Of a DNA stretch of 64,000 bases, positions 43,050 through 55,574 are shown in pieces. Source of the stretch: Ctena decussata (taxonomy: Eukaryota; Mollusca; Bivalvia; Lucinida; Lucinidae). Numbering within the stretch: position 1 is the first letter of the stretch; each line of letters begins with the position of its first letter. Both the position numbers and the translations under genes were made by a program. The stretch is taken from NCBI GenBank assembly GCA_963989385.1, contig OZ022506.1, positions 5,435,415 through 5,499,414 on the forward strand, written 5' to 3'. The notes below the pieces were generated by a model. The model was not told where the DNA came from. It saw nothing but the letters and a program-made list of their open reading frames with translations, and did no database searches.

Positions 43050-44740
43050 GCCCATAGAGAAAAATTCAGATTTCGGCATTTCGTAATACTTGGACTACTG
43101 GCTTTCCCAACACTGACGAGTTTTTCCCAATATTCACTGATACTTTTGTAGATTAGTTGATTATATACAGAAATAAGTATCCTTAATGTAACACCAAAGA
43201 ATGTCTTTTGAGCTTTTGAACCCATGTTTGAAATTGAAATTGTAATATGTTACCATAGTAATATATGACGTCACGTTCATGCCGGGCACCGCGTGTGATT
43301 TTTTTCGAGGTCAATTTAGTAAGGCGGTGCTTGAATAATGATTATTATGTGCGGTATGCAAAGAGAAATTGAAAATTTAAGAATACTTTCCATTTTAGTT
43401 CAGATTCGGCCTAAGCACCGCACATATAATGATTGATAATGAAAACGTTCTGAAATCTGGCATGAATTAAAGCTAAAGCAGGGGTAATTGATTTTTTGAG
43501 AGTTTGACATTTTATTCCGTAATTTCCAATATTATTCTATATTTAGTTGATCGGTTATCAAGTACAGTATAATTTTGGTTCTTTCTGCTATACAATTTAC
43601 TCAAGACTCGGCTTATTAAAGTGCAATGACGTCACAAGTCTGGTCACACCGGCTTAAAATCAGCGAAAAACGTCAAATTTTGCTCGATCAAAAGTCTTCC
43701 ACATTCTGAATTTCTGTCAGGCTTGAGAGCAAGTCATGAATAAGTATATATTTCTTTTGGTATCTGAGACTTGCATCAAGCCATCACACCATAACAAACC
43801 TTTTATCCATTTTTGTTGCTAATCAGCAGCAAATATACATGAAAATATGCAAAAAATAAGAACTTAACCCTTTATAAGTTTAAGGCATCGTTGTCATGGC
43901 AACGATATTCCTAAACAGTAATTTAGGACTTAATTATATATAATATGCTTCCTTCCTAGGTATTATACATCTGGAATACTGTTTTGACACATAGCTATTG
44001 AAATAAATGCTAGTTTCCATTATTTAATGATCACCCCTCGTAGCTATATACAGATGGAAACCCATTGTCGCTCTGCACTAACCTGTCATATTTTGTTCTG
44101 AGAATTTAGGAAACTCAGGCGGAATACACTTGTTTTCTTCGTGTGTGACTTTTAGCCAGTCGGCTATATCCCACAATGCAACTGAAAAAAATGAGGGGTC
44201 TAAACGAGCTTGCCAGAATGGACGGATACCACTGTTCCATTTTAATGGCATTGAGCTGAACCGGATAAACTCGTTTTGGACCCTGCTTATGTCACGTGAG
44301 GTCTACCGACAGGGACTGTGTCAAAAATTTGAAAATGCGCATGTGGCATGCGTCATATCATCATAGGTGATGAAGCAACATTAACTTTATTTCAAGAGGG
44401 TTACGTATTTGGCTTGAGTACCATTACAACATACTGTAATTGTACAAATGTTCGCGGTGCTCTAATGTTCGCGGGCAAGATAAATGCGCGTTGTTTAATA
44501 TCCGCGAACATGATGATTTTACGAAGGAATAATAGGAAAGAGTGACAAATCGGCGAATTTAAGTACACGTGAATGTGTCTAAAATTGCCAAACCGCGAAC
44601 TTTTTACAACGTAATATGGTCCTCAGTTACAAAGGTAAATATGCAATTTAAAACTGTAGGTTAAGGTTAAGATAAATATACAAAGCAGGCGAGGTCTCCA
44701 TACACCAAGAATATGATATAAGGGTTTTGTCATAGCTCTG
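43050..44740. other. Putative intron sequence without a supported gene
   Basis: Contains an inverted pair (aatgattattatgtgcggt at about 43340 and accgcacatataatgatt at about 43416) and a ttgtcatggcaac palindrome at 43893. The short frames have no recognisable motif. Confidence 0.5.
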
Positions 44741-44744
44741 CTCT

Positions 44745-44985
44745 TTATTAACTCAAAGGATTATGGTACTTATCACATTGGCGAACAGCGAAGGCTCAGG
44801 CAAGACAGCAAGGATGCACAGTTTCGCTAGAGTCTTCGCTGTTCGCACACATAAAATATGGAAGTAGACGAAGGATTTGACTGAAAAAAAAACAGACGTA
44901 TATCCCAACCAAATGGCTAGGCATGCACTTTGAAGATTGAATTTTCGAAGGGCAATAAGTGCCTTAATCTCCATTTATTCTTTTT
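44745..44985 (+). repeat. Single unit of the ATTATGGTACTTATC repeat
   Basis: Same order as 5700-5935 and 53980-54190: 'gcgaacagcgaaggctcaggc', 'cttcgctgttcgcacacataaa', 'gaagattgaattttcgaagggcaataag'. Confidence 0.7.
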
Positions 44986-45093
44986 CTTATTTTCTCCCTT
45001 GTCCATGATATTGGCGAAGAAAGAGCTGGCTGTGGCATTAACATTTTTCTTTATTAAAGCCTTGTGTGACAATTATCTGTTCTTATTTTCAGG

Positions 45094-45300
45094 TCCTCCT
45101 TGCCCCTGATATGGACGGAGAAACGGCTGTTAACTTCGAAGGATTTTAAACAGATTCATATTTATTCAAATTTATCATTATTGCATTTCATGATTGTGAC
45201 TATTGAATTTAGTGATTGTATTCTTTCAGAGTTTGTCTATTGAGTGTGTATATTATACGCCTTTATTGGCCGAAATTTGTAATAAAGATCATTTATTCTT
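45094..45300 (+). other. Terminal exon with polyadenylation signal
   Basis: A strong acceptor (ctgttcttattttcag) precedes 45094 and AATAAA lies at 45281-45286, a typical last exon. If the upstream TAG stands, all of it is 3' untranslated. Spliced from 42250, the frame beyond the TAG reads on into PPCP and a TGA at 45104-45106. Confidence 0.5.
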
Positions 45301-45553
45301 GCAAACTTAGTATTATATAACTATGAGTCAGCTAAAGCAAAATCATGAGAGCCCGTGCAACTAAGTACAAAACCGGCCAGTGGACTATAGATGTTATAAA
45401 GTGGGTGTAAATTGTACCGTTGTTATGGCTTTTGCTCGAGGCTATTGAAACTTAAAAAATAAAATTGGATGTTCCGTTCGACACCAAAGTGTTTTCAATG
45501 CAAACATATATATTTGGACCAGGTCATGCAAAAACGAGCCTTATGTTGGCCAA

Positions 45554-45663
45554 ATGTTCTCTGTATCTTGATTATTTGTAATCTTAGTTGTTTCCAACTA
45601 TGGTTTGAGGGCTGGATTTGGATTTTGATTGTTTCAGTTCCTGGTCTTTGCATACTTTTTACT
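45554..45663 (+). mobile_element. 110-bp retroelement 3' end
   Basis: Identical over 110 bases to 17796-17905, the last part of the reverse-transcriptase element. This looks like a strongly 5'-truncated insertion. Identity with no change implies recent activity. Confidence 0.75.
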
Positions 45664-46164
45664 TTTATGCCAAGATCAATCTGAGCCGTGCTTTTGTTGT
45701 TCGCTTTTTAAATAGTGTAATAGCGAGCACTCGTGGTAGGAGTTTTGGAAGAGCGGGAGCTCTATGGTAGAAGATTGGTAAGGCATGTTTTCTACCTTTA
45801 AAATACATTGTTTTCAACAGAGTTTCTTTCGTAGCGACACCAAATTAGACTGGTTTGAATAATAATCATCAAAACAATTAGAAACAGTAAAATATATATA
45901 TTATCTACCGTATTGCGGAAACCCTTCCATGGAACTTTCTTGACTATATTTCATATGAAAAAAATAAAAGTTTAAACCAAATACCTGACTTTCTTTGTCA
46001 CTAACTTTTGCACCGATACATAGATAGGGCGGGTGTATTATAATAGGCAGGTGATGCTTAGTACTCGCGAGCACCTGACCATACCTCTATTTTGGGGTCT
46101 ATATTTTTGTATCTAAAATATTCCGGAATTGTCGATGATAAAATAACTTACGAGTTCGGACATA

Positions 46165-46575
46165 TAATTTGGGTATTTTGATCACTTTCGTTTTTGGGTA
46201 TCATACGTCATATGTAAATGTTTAATGTGTGCCAAGTTTGTATGCAAAGTATCAGACGGCTTCAGCAAAGGCTGTAATATGAGCTTATTTCCCCTTGTTT
46301 GCACTGTGTATGTACCATTAAGAATTACAAAGGGCAATACCTCTAGCATATCGGACCGTAGCCCTTGATTTTCTATATTAATGTACATGTACATCTTATC
46401 AAAATCAATATGTCTGTTGAATTTGATGAATTCCATTTCCATCATTGCCATTTTAAGATATAAAGGAAAATCCGAATCGTCACGGACGGACGAAAAAACG
46501 GAATTTCCGGAGGTCTGACGGACGGACAACTTGAAAACAGTATACCCCACATACTTTGTTTGCGGGGGAATCAAT
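46165..46575 (-). repeat. Interspersed repeat ending in GACGGACGG
   Basis: On the minus strand it begins 'ttgattcccccgcaaacaaagtatgtggggtatactgttttcaag' and GTCCGTCCGTC, a common mollusc repeat opening. The 130-codon minus-strand frame (46182-46574) falls wholly inside it and has no recognised domain. Confidence 0.55.
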
Positions 46576-46859
46576 ATTTTTCAGAACTTGATAATGGGTA
46601 CCTGCTCGAATGTAAAACTTGATTTTTGACACCTGCTGAGATTTCTAGCCAGACTTTTGACAGTAAGAACCTGATAGTAGGCCTTAGTCCGAATTTAGAA
46701 AAAAACGAAAAGCGAAAACCAAATAGCATTTTAAGATTCGAACAATATTGGATCTGAGCTCTTTTCAGAACTGCATTTTCGACACCTTTTCGTATGTCAA
46801 ACTAAAGTTTATGTCAAACTAGACTTTTGGAACTAAAAACTTAGTAGTCGGCCTAAGTC

Positions 46860-47100
46860 CGAATTTCGGAAAAAAAAGAAAAACGGGAAGCGAAAATCGA
46901 AAAGCGAAAATAAAAATAAAAATAAAACAAAAAATAAATAAAAATAAAATAAAATGAAATAAAATGAATAAAAAATAAAAAAATAAGCAAAAGATGAAAA
47001 GTCAAGAACGAAAATCGAATTTGAAAAAAACAACAAAAAAAACAAACGAAAAGCGAAAACCAAAAGATGAACAAAAAAAGAAAGAAAAAACTAACACTTC
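46860..47100. repeat. A-rich low-complexity tract
   Basis: AAAATAAAA-type runs and GCGAAAA units. The Phe-rich minus-strand frames here are composition artefacts. Confidence 0.9.
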
Positions 47101-47299
47101 CTAATAAATTTTTGACATTGGTACTATTAGAGTTGTGTAAGGCATAAAAACGTTTTTAGAATTGATCGAAGAGTTGAAGTTACCAACCGTTTTAACAAGC
47201 CCTGGTCAGGGGCCTTTCCTACGCGTTCTTTCATCGCAAGGCAACGAGAAGGCAACGGTCGGATGGAAACTTGGAATATCTTGTCGTATGCTCAATAAG

Positions 47300-47406
47300 C
47301 TACGCCATGCAATGGTTATATTCTCTATAGGAAGGCGGAAGCCTAGACTGTTCGGAGTCTTCGTTTGGCGCACATGTCACTTTGTTGGTTTTTCTCGTGT
47401 CGCAGC
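47300..47406. repeat. GAGCCGCGACACG-family MITE, right end
   Basis: 'gttcggagtcttcgtttggcgcacatgtcactttgttggtttttctcgtgtcgcagc' is a diverged right arm. Confidence 0.65.
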
Positions 47407-47439
47407 ACAAATTATAAAATAGTCCAGCTGCAACCGCCT

Positions 47440-47860
47440 AAAGTTCAAATGCAAAATAACTGGGTCCAATTTCGAAACTTTAAGATGCGAAGCCTCAGTG
47501 TAAAATGTAGCCAGGGGCGAATGGTCCAAGAACGAAGTGTCCTTGCAAAAACAGGAAAGTATTGATCCTTTACGGTTTCACCAACAATATAAATGTTCTG
47601 AAATGCCCGATTTCGAAATGTTAAAGTGCAGAATGTCTGGGCGCAAAATGCCCGGAAGAGGAACGTACGAGTACAAATGCCAATTTGCACAATTTCAGGG
47701 TAATAATCTTTAAGTTTCTTATCTATCCGGATCAACGTGTACAGATGCAAAATGTCCGGGTAACATATCTAGGTTCGAGATGTATTGTGCAAAATGCACT
47801 GGTGCGAATCTTCCAAATCCGATAGGTCAAGGTGCGAAACGGCCAAATACGTAACGTACG
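47440..47860. repeat. Short diverged repeats of the AAATGTCCGGGTGCGAA type
   Basis: More than 15 phrases such as 'gcaaaatgcccgg', 'cgaaatgttaaagtgcagaatgtc' and 'gcgaaacggccaaatacg' recur every 15-30 bp. The minus-strand frame 47445-47750 reads through them. No spacer structure and no recognised protein. Confidence 0.6.
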
Positions 47861-48189
47861 AGGGGTGATAAAAACAAGCTAGTTATGACGAAATGCCGTC
47901 AGAGAAGTCAAGCCACATTGTGACATTCCATCTCTGGGACGACATTTATGTATCAGCAATGTAAAACATTGCACTGCTTGGGCTGTTCTCAGAGATGAAG
48001 TCGTTAGTTTTCAGAGAGCTAATACTTGTTACAGTCGAGACAAATACTTAAGTCCCTTATTATTATTATTTATTTTGGTCTATTGATGGGGATTTTATGG
48101 CCAAAATTTTCAGATTTTGGCCACATTCTAAAAACAATAATGCAGTGAACTGAATAGTTACAAATATATTAACTGTATAAAAGTAGCAA

Positions 48190-50294
48190 ACAAGAGGACC
48201 AATGGTCCTGTAGCTCACCTGAGCTCCTACTGTCAACAGACACATTTTGTCACTTCAGTCATTTGTTACAAACCGTAAACCAATGGTTTAAGAAGAGTGC
48301 AGATTTTGACGTCTAACAAATCCAATACAGCTGTGAAGTTATACTGGTTAAAAACTGGTTAATAAAGGAGGTCACTAGAGCACCTTGTCATAAGTTACAT
48401 AGAAATAAACATTCTGAACAAAGAATGGATCAAAACTGTGCCCTCTAAAGAGTACTCAAGGTTGTTTTTTTAACATTTGTGTGAAGTTAAATCAAAATCG
48501 GTCCATTAATGAAGTCGCCAGAGCTATGACAAAGGTTTTCTAAAAATAGTAACTGTGACCTTGACCACAGAACGCTGAAACGCGAACTTGTTCAAGATAT
48601 TGTCATACTAAACATTTGTGTAATCGGTCCAAAAAAGAAGTTGCCAGAGCGATGACAAAGTTTTTCTAAAAATAACAACTGTAACCTTGACCTTAGAATG
48701 CTGAAACGCAAACTTGTTCATGATGCTGTCATACTTAACATTTCTGTGAAGTTAAAAATCAAAATCTATTCGTAAATGAAGGCGCTAGAGCGATGACAAA
48801 AGTTTTTTCAAAAATAGCCACTGTGACATTGACCTTGACCCAGAACGATGAAATGCAAACTTGGCCAAGGTATTGCCATACTTATCACTTGTGTGAAGTT
48901 AAATCGAAATTGGTCCATAAATGAAGGCACCAGAGCGATTACAATTTTATTCTAAACATAGCCACTGTGACCTTGACATTGACCTTAGGACACTGAAACC
49001 CGAGCTTGTTCAAGATATTGTCATACTAAAACATTTGTGTGAAGTTTTAATCAAAATCAGTCCTCAAATGAAGGCGCTAGAGGGATGACAATGTTTTCAA
49101 AAAATAGCCACTGTGACCTTGACCTTGATTCCAGAACGCTGAAAAGCGAACTTGTCCAAGACATTGCCATACTAATCACTTGTGTGAAATTAAATGGAGT
49201 TCGGTCCACAAATGAAGGTGCTTGAGCGATGACAAAGTTTTTCTAAAAATAGCCACTGTGACCTTGACCTAAGGATGCTGAATTGCAAACTTATTCAAGA
49301 TATTGTCATACTAAACATTTGTGTGAAGTTTTAATCAAAATCAGTCCATAAATGAAGGTGCTAGAGCGATGACAAAGTTTTTCTAAAAATAGCCTCTGTG
49401 GCCTTGACCTTGGACCAAGAATGCTGAAACGCGGATTTGTCTAAGATATTGTCATACTAATCACTTGTGTGAAATGAAATCGAATTTGGTACACAAATCA
49501 AGGCGCTAAAGCAATGACAAAGTCTATGGGAAAATATTTTATCGCTCAAGGGCAAGTAACTCTGAAAAGAATGATCCAACCTGGCACAATTTCAAACTGG
49601 TCCAAGATGTTTTTGCTGTCTTCAATATCTGCAACTTACAAGAAGTTGTGATCAAAAATGAAGCAGCTAGAGTCCGGACAACATTTTCCCCATTATAAGT
49701 CTATGGGAAAATATTTTTTCGCTCAAGGGCAAGTAACTCTGTACAAAATGATCCAACCTGGCCCAAATTCGATCTGGTCCAAGATATTTTGACTGACCTG
49801 GATACCTGCAAGTTACAAGAAGTTGCGATCAAAAATGAAGAAGCTAGGGCCCAGACAACATTTTCCCCATTATATATTTCATTGCTCAAGGGCAAGTAAC
49901 TCTGTAAAGAATCGTCCACACTGGCCCAAATTCGAACTGGTTCGAGATGTGTTAGCTGTCCTGGATATCTGCAAGTTACACGAAGTTGCGATCAAAAATG
50001 AAGAAGCTAGGGCCCGGACAACAGTTTCTCCATTATAAGTCTATGGGACCTTTTTGTTGCCATGGTAACCACAGTTTTTAACCAATCTGTACCAAAACTA
50101 TATGCAATCAATCCCGCACCCCAACAATGCTACACATAAAATTTGATCAAGTTTAGCCAGCTACTTTAGCAGATATTAATGTTTAAATGTGTGGACGTAC
50201 GACGGACAACGGACGACGGACAACGGACGACGGACGACGGACCAAGCCTATACTATAAGCTCACCTTGTGAGCCTTCGGCTCAGGTGAGCTAAA
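48190..50294 (+). repeat. Long complex repeat (CAAGAGGACCAATGGTCC to GGCTCAGGTGAGC)
   Basis: First part (48480-49500): about six units of 170-190 bp with 'gtgtgaagttaaatcaaaatcggtcca', 'aaatgaaggcgctagagcgatgacaaag' and 'ctgtgaccttgacc'. Second part (49540-50045): three units of about 165 bp with 'gctcaagggcaagtaactctg' and 'agttacaagaagttgcgatcaaaaatgaagaagctag'. It ends with GACGACGGAC runs and 'ctcaccttgtgagccttcggctcaggtgagc'. Related to 40378 and 63512 by its ends. Confidence 0.85.
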
Positions 50295-52050
50295 AATGCG
50301 AAATCAGTGGACATTGAAGTATGGGTCAAAATAACCTGGTAATATCGGTAATTGCACATTGCTCATGTACTAAAGTATCAAGTTGCTACCGCAACAGGCA
50401 ATCTATTCATCTATCTCTTATTAAAATCTATATCAGAGTCTAACGAGATTGGGGACGCTCATACGCACACGATCAAGTACGGGTAATCGGGCACTAGAGG
50501 CACGTAGCGATTAGCTTATTACATAATGAACGTTAATCATTCTTTTGTAGTACCACTCTGTCTTTAGACAAAAAAAATGCAGAATTTCCGGGAATTTCCA
50601 TGTGCACCTGTGTGGCATGGAATATGCCTAATATGTTTTAAGCGTTTGTTCAGAACACAGGAATTTGACTTTTTAGTTTGAGTTTCATATGAAAATTTCA
50701 TCAAAATGACGTACAACAGAAAATGATCGTCTTAACACTTCTTAAAAGTTGCGTACAGAGGAAAGGGTATTTATACTATAAAACTTCACCGCAAACGGTG
50801 GGGTATGATACTCTGATAAAATCAGATTTCCTGTACAACACAGGCATTTGTTTCTCAAGAGAGTAAGGGCATTTTGTGTTGCAAGAGAGGCAATAATAGT
50901 GGGGATGAGTTTATATGAAACAAGTGCTGTACAGGTAAAACTATGAAAAAAAAATAAGCACTTCATGTTAAAACCCCAAAAATGAAGTATCTGTGTTGGA
51001 AAACCATATTTATTTATATACATATATAGTTCGTTTCGGTAAAACACGTGCATTCTGGTGCGTTTCCGTATTTTCGTGAGTTTACATATTTTGTTAGTGT
51101 GATTTGACATTGCGTATTATATATCATTTGTCTTTATCTTTAGACGTACTTTCTACCGCTAAGAGGGCATTTATGGGATTTTAACTACCAACGCGGGTAT
51201 TCTATTGCTGGTACGGATTACACATTTTACCTACTTTGAATTCGACTTTTTGTGTTTATAGTCTCAACTAGATCAGACTTACGTATTTTCTTAGTGGGTT
51301 TGAAATGATTAGTCCTATATGTAACTATTTCAATGCCTTAACATTATTTATTTTGCTGCTACATACATGTTCAGACATTCATAAAATTCCAATGCGGTTT
51401 ACGCGGATGCGGGTGCGGGTTACACTTCTTATCTATTCTCCATTCTCGTTCCGGTATTTCTACGGACCGAATCCAAGGTACTCATTTCCTGTAATACTTG
51501 CGCATCTAGGTCTAGTCCCACGTTTCAATTAATAATTGTTATCTACATGAGACTGTTAACAGACAGGTTTTTAGTTTTCTTTCTCGTATAATTGATTCTT
51601 TATTCAACAGTAAGCAATTAAAACACCAAACGCATCACATAAAAAACTTGGACTCATATTAATATAAAGTCAAGCCGTCTTGCGGCTTGACTAAATACGT
51701 GGACTATTGCTTTGGCGGTAAGGGTAATGAATTTATAGTAAATTTTGTCATACCGCAGAAAAGTTCGATCTTTTAGCTACGTAACTTGAGTTTTTTAAGC
51801 AATTCAACGAAAAATAAGTATTTTCTTCCATTTTATATTAGGTAGGTACAGCAGCAGCGGAGCACCACATTAATGACAGTTGACGTTTTGCCCCGTTTGA
51901 ACATGTTTGGGGTTCTTTTGTTTCTCTGTTTTCTAAACCTAACACCCTTTTTGCAGGTTTTTCATGATTTTGACCAATTTTAGACACACCTGCACGCAGT
52001 ATCGGCCTAAAAATCCAGACCGAACTTTTGCTTTCAGTATCGTTTCCATG
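50295..52050. other. No supported gene; one small hairpin
   Basis: Mostly single-copy-looking AT-rich DNA. GTCAAGCCG TCTTG CGGCTTGAC at about 51671-51693 is a perfect 9-bp stem. The frames at 50742-51110 and 51305-51532 lack motifs. Confidence 0.5.
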
Positions 52051-52052
52051 TA

Positions 52053-52350
52053 CACTGAAAAAAAATCCGTAGAATTTACGGTAAAATAACTGGCAACCAG
52101 CTGCCAGTCCTTTTACCGTTATTTTTACGGGCGCCCGTAAAAATTGCAGGAATCATCAAGCAGAGTGGGACAGAATAGAGCAGGTGTCGTTTTGCTCAGA
52201 TAGCTCTTCAACAATACAAAGTTATTTTCGAGCGCGGCCAGTTAAAGTAAAGCTTCTATTTCGTGATTTCCAACAATGTCTTATAGGCAAACGCCCGTAA
52301 AAATAACGGGAAAAAGACTGGCAGCTGGTCTACAGAATTCTTTTACAGTG
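52053..52350. mobile_element. MITE with CACTG...CAGTG ends and TA target
   Basis: CACTGAAAAAAAATCCG begins and CTTTTACAGTG ends, with TA on both sides (52051-52052 and 52351-52352), as for Tc1/mariner-type targets. Sub-terminal inverted text (actggcaaccagctgccag / actggcagctgg; cgcccgtaaaaat) supports a non-autonomous copy of about 298 bp. Confidence 0.75.
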
Positions 52351-52428
52351 TACAAGACTTTTGCGATGTGTGTCTAAATACAGATCTACAACCCTCAAAT
52401 CAGTACCAGCATCAGACAAAACTAACAT

Positions 52429-52552
52429 ACAAGGATCAAATAATGTTAAACTTGATCACTTAAAACATTTCTTTGATTTTGATTCTGCATACAAGGATCA
52501 AAGAATGTTAAAACTGACCACTTCAAACATTTCTTTGATTTTGATTCTGCCC
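52429..52552 (+). repeat. Tandem duplication of about 62 bp
   Basis: 'acaaggatcaaataatgttaaa ... catttctttgattttgattctg' is followed directly by a second copy with a few changes. It lies just outside the MITE and is non-coding. Confidence 0.8.
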
Positions 52553-52559
52553 TCATTTT

Positions 52560-53384
52560 TCTTATACACAAAATCTGGAACTTGCATTAAATACACGGTA
52601 TAATGGATGACGTCATTTTGTCGCCTTTGTTTGACCCACAGACCATATTTCACGCTGCTTATGCAAGCATAACAATTGTTGACGGCAATATTTTCCTCAC
52701 AGTAAACGTGAAAACCATAACAAACAAAATAGCATACTAAATGCCAAATATTTTACTCTACTGCAAATATTAGAAATAGCCAAAGATAAAACAAACAATT
52801 CGAAATAGTAAGGCAAAATTTTACCGTGCTCCGCAGAACCGTCATAGGATTACTATGACGACCCATATAGACAATATCTCGAACTTACACTGGTAAATTG
52901 ACTACATCACTGGCTAAAGGAAAGATGAATCTATATCTACTGCAAATTTAAGGAGTTTACTATCAATATTAAAATTTCTTCAACAAAAGTCCGCGTATTT
53001 ATTTTTTATCATCCCTCGTACGTGTACGAAATGTCCAGGACCCGAGGTTAGAACACTTTTTTCAATGCTCAACTCAGCTGAGCATGAAATTCTACCGGCT
53101 TAACAATGGCAAACGTCTGATAAGTACAGTTGTTTTCTAGCTCAGTTCAGCTGAGTAAGAAATTTTCTCTGCTTATGAATACGATAATGTCAACATCAGC
53201 ATTGTCTTATTTCACTTGCGACGTTTATTTTCTAAGCATATTTCTTGTTTAAATTTTTACAAATACATTTTACATATTACATTACCAATACAAAATATAA
53301 TATGTTGAAAAATGGAGAAAATGTCGAAGGGTTTTTCTTATTTTACATATTTTTTTTCATCTTGGCTTTAAACAATCATGTCCC
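52560..53384. other. No recognisable gene
   Basis: AT-rich, with two CAGCTGAG palindromes near 53080 and 53145. Duplicate homology begins near 53385. Confidence 0.5.
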
Positions 53385-53698
53385 CAAACGGCCCATTCAG
53401 TAAACTTGAAATGTTACTGATATTTTTTTTTCTGTTTGTTTGTTATAATACACATACGTGCGTTTTCACATTTAGATGTGGCGCTAAATCGTTCAACATT
53501 GTTTATTAATTTCAAGGAAACACTATTTGTGTGACTTTTGTACCAGGTTTTACTTTATAGTTTACATTTTTGTCAAGGCGAATGATGAATCAAATTTATA
53601 TTAGTAATATTATTAAGCTGTACCACCATTCGCATGGCACAAATGCTTTTAGGCCGATGGGGTCACATCTGTTCGATCAGTCATAATTTAAAAAAGAA

Positions 53699-54195
53699 AA
53701 TGCATATGTAAAATGAGCCAGCTCATAAGATTACGGTGCTTATCGCTTTGGCAATTAACGAAGGCTTACGTATTTGAGTTTGTACATCCGAGTAGTCTCA
53801 ACAGAGCCTTCGCAGTCCGTACAATGTGTGGAAGGAGGCGAAGGGTCCGACCAAGCAGCAGCCATCCAGCGCGTTTGAAGAATGATTTTACGGTGGATGA
53901 AAAGGAACCTATTCTCATGTGAAGGCTGATATATATATATTTTTTTAAAGATCGTTCCTAGGCTGTAAATAAGCAACCTCATGAGTTTATGGTACTTATC
54001 GCATAGGTGAACAGCGAAAGCTCAGGCGAGACTGCACATCCGCGCAGTATCGCCAGAGCCTTCGCTGTTCGCACACATAAGGTATGGAAATAGACGAAAG
54101 AATCTGACCAAACATCAAACATGTAACTCCACTGGATGGCTCGCATGCGCGTTTGAAATTACCCCTAAAATCCCCACGCGTCCGCTTAAATATAG
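53699..54195 (+). repeat. Two repeat units matching 5455-5935
   Basis: 'gagccagctcataagattacggtgcttatcgc' and 'catgagtttatggtacttatcgcataggtgaacagcgaaagctc' head the two units. The second has the tidier palindromic middle (gcgaacagcg/cgctgttcgc). Confidence 0.65.
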
Positions 54196-54461
54196 ATGAG
54201 ACGGGCCATGCGAAAATGTGTCTTTAGTCATATGCGAAAAACAAAGCGAGGATCAGCCTGCGCATCCGCGCACTCTGATCAGCGCCTTTGTATTTCGCTG
54301 CCCAGATACTGAAAAATCTCTAGATTCTGTAATGGAAATTTCAATACATTATTAAGTGTCTGTAGCTGCGCAGGCCGGTTTGTGTCTGAACTGGTCAGAC
54401 ACTTCCAAAGACACGTTTTATCATGGCGTGCCTCAGCTGCATTATTAAGTAGGCAGATATC

Positions 54462-54513
54462 ATGAGCAAGTTTGTATTCTCTTTGCCTTACGACTGTAGG
54501 TTAGCATTTCCTT
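54462..54513 (+). pseudogene. Broken signal-peptide exon (1a copy)
   Basis: The ATG and MSKFVF match exon 6235, but about 14 bp are missing from the hydrophobic core, so the frame shifts, and the donor is weakened from GTAAGC to GTTAGC. The flanking sequence on both sides matches 6180-6300. It can no longer supply a signal peptide. Confidence 0.7.
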
Positions 54514-54644
54514 GTGCTTCATTAACATCAATTCAAGTTGTTAATTTCGATGTAATATTGGTAAAATATAGTGCAAAAATATCTCGCAAAAATATCCCTC
54601 ATAATATCTCGTGCTCTTTGTCCTCGTTTCTCCTTTTGTTCTAG

Positions 54645-54829
54645 CATTCTGATCACCTGGCTTGGTGAAGGGTCTTCTCATACATGTGTTGTTGTTTTGC
54701 GCGTATATGTTTTGTCCTTTTTCTCAGCCGCATAGCTTCACTAGATTGCTACGCGTGCGCGTTTTAAGATTGCTTTTACGGGGTGCAATATGTATAACAG
54801 TTTACAGGTTGATATTAACATCAGTGCCG

Positions 54830-54893
<64 letters not shown>

Positions 54894-55195
54894 CCTCTCA
54901 TCTATCCTATTTTTCCTTTTCTAATGCCCCATCTCTTGGGAGACACTAAGCATGGCTGAAATATTGTGTGCTGGTCATAACTTCCAGTGCCGGGACATTC
55001 TACTTATTTGGATAACAGGAGGGCAAAGACCCACTGTGCTTGCAGTAGGTGCGGGTGACGGTTGTTTGGCATTTCATTTCTGTTTTCTTTCTCCCTCTCT
55101 CTGGGAGACTGCCCGATATAGACTGTAATAATGTCTCAAAGGGCCGTTAAACCCAAAGTAACCAACTAACCAACTCAAAAATAATTTGGTCTCGG
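54645..55195. mobile_element. Copy-2-specific insertion with (TG)n tract
   Basis: Copy 1 is continuous here (about 6428). The insert holds a (TG)n run at 54834-54891 and an end 'atgtctcaaagggccgttaaacccaaagtaaccaactaacc', a SINE-like tail common in molluscs. Confidence 0.6.
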
Positions 55196-55574
55196 CTGTT
55201 ATTACCCCGCGGTTGTTGTCAGTTATTACCGGAAGCGAGCTTGCTAAGTACTGGTTAACCGCTTAGACGTCTAAGCCTCCCCAGGAACAGTGATTCATGT
55301 AACTGACCGGCTCCACATAACTTTAGCCGTTGACTAGGCCGCAAAACCTCAAACAAACAAACAAGGTCACTCTTAACAGTTGCGTATGCATTTGAATGGA
55401 AGAAAGTATAAATTGCGATATACACAGAGTCTAATGAAGTCCGATGTATGAAAGGGGATATATATGTTTAAGAAAAACAATGAATACATGGGAGATATAT
55501 ATATGTACCGGAGGTCACGGTCGTTCTTTGACCATTGTTAAAAGTTGCATATATTTCAGATTATTTAAAAAACG

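Noticed and set aside
46182..46574. 130-codon minus-strand frame as a host gene
   Set aside because: It coincides with an interspersed repeat that starts with GTCCGTCCGTC, and no domain is recognisable.
46833..47074. Phe-rich minus-strand frames as membrane proteins
   Set aside because: They come from A-rich low-complexity DNA read on the other strand.
54662..54949. Frame with a cysteine-valine run
   Set aside because: It is created by the (TG)n microsatellite inside an insertion.
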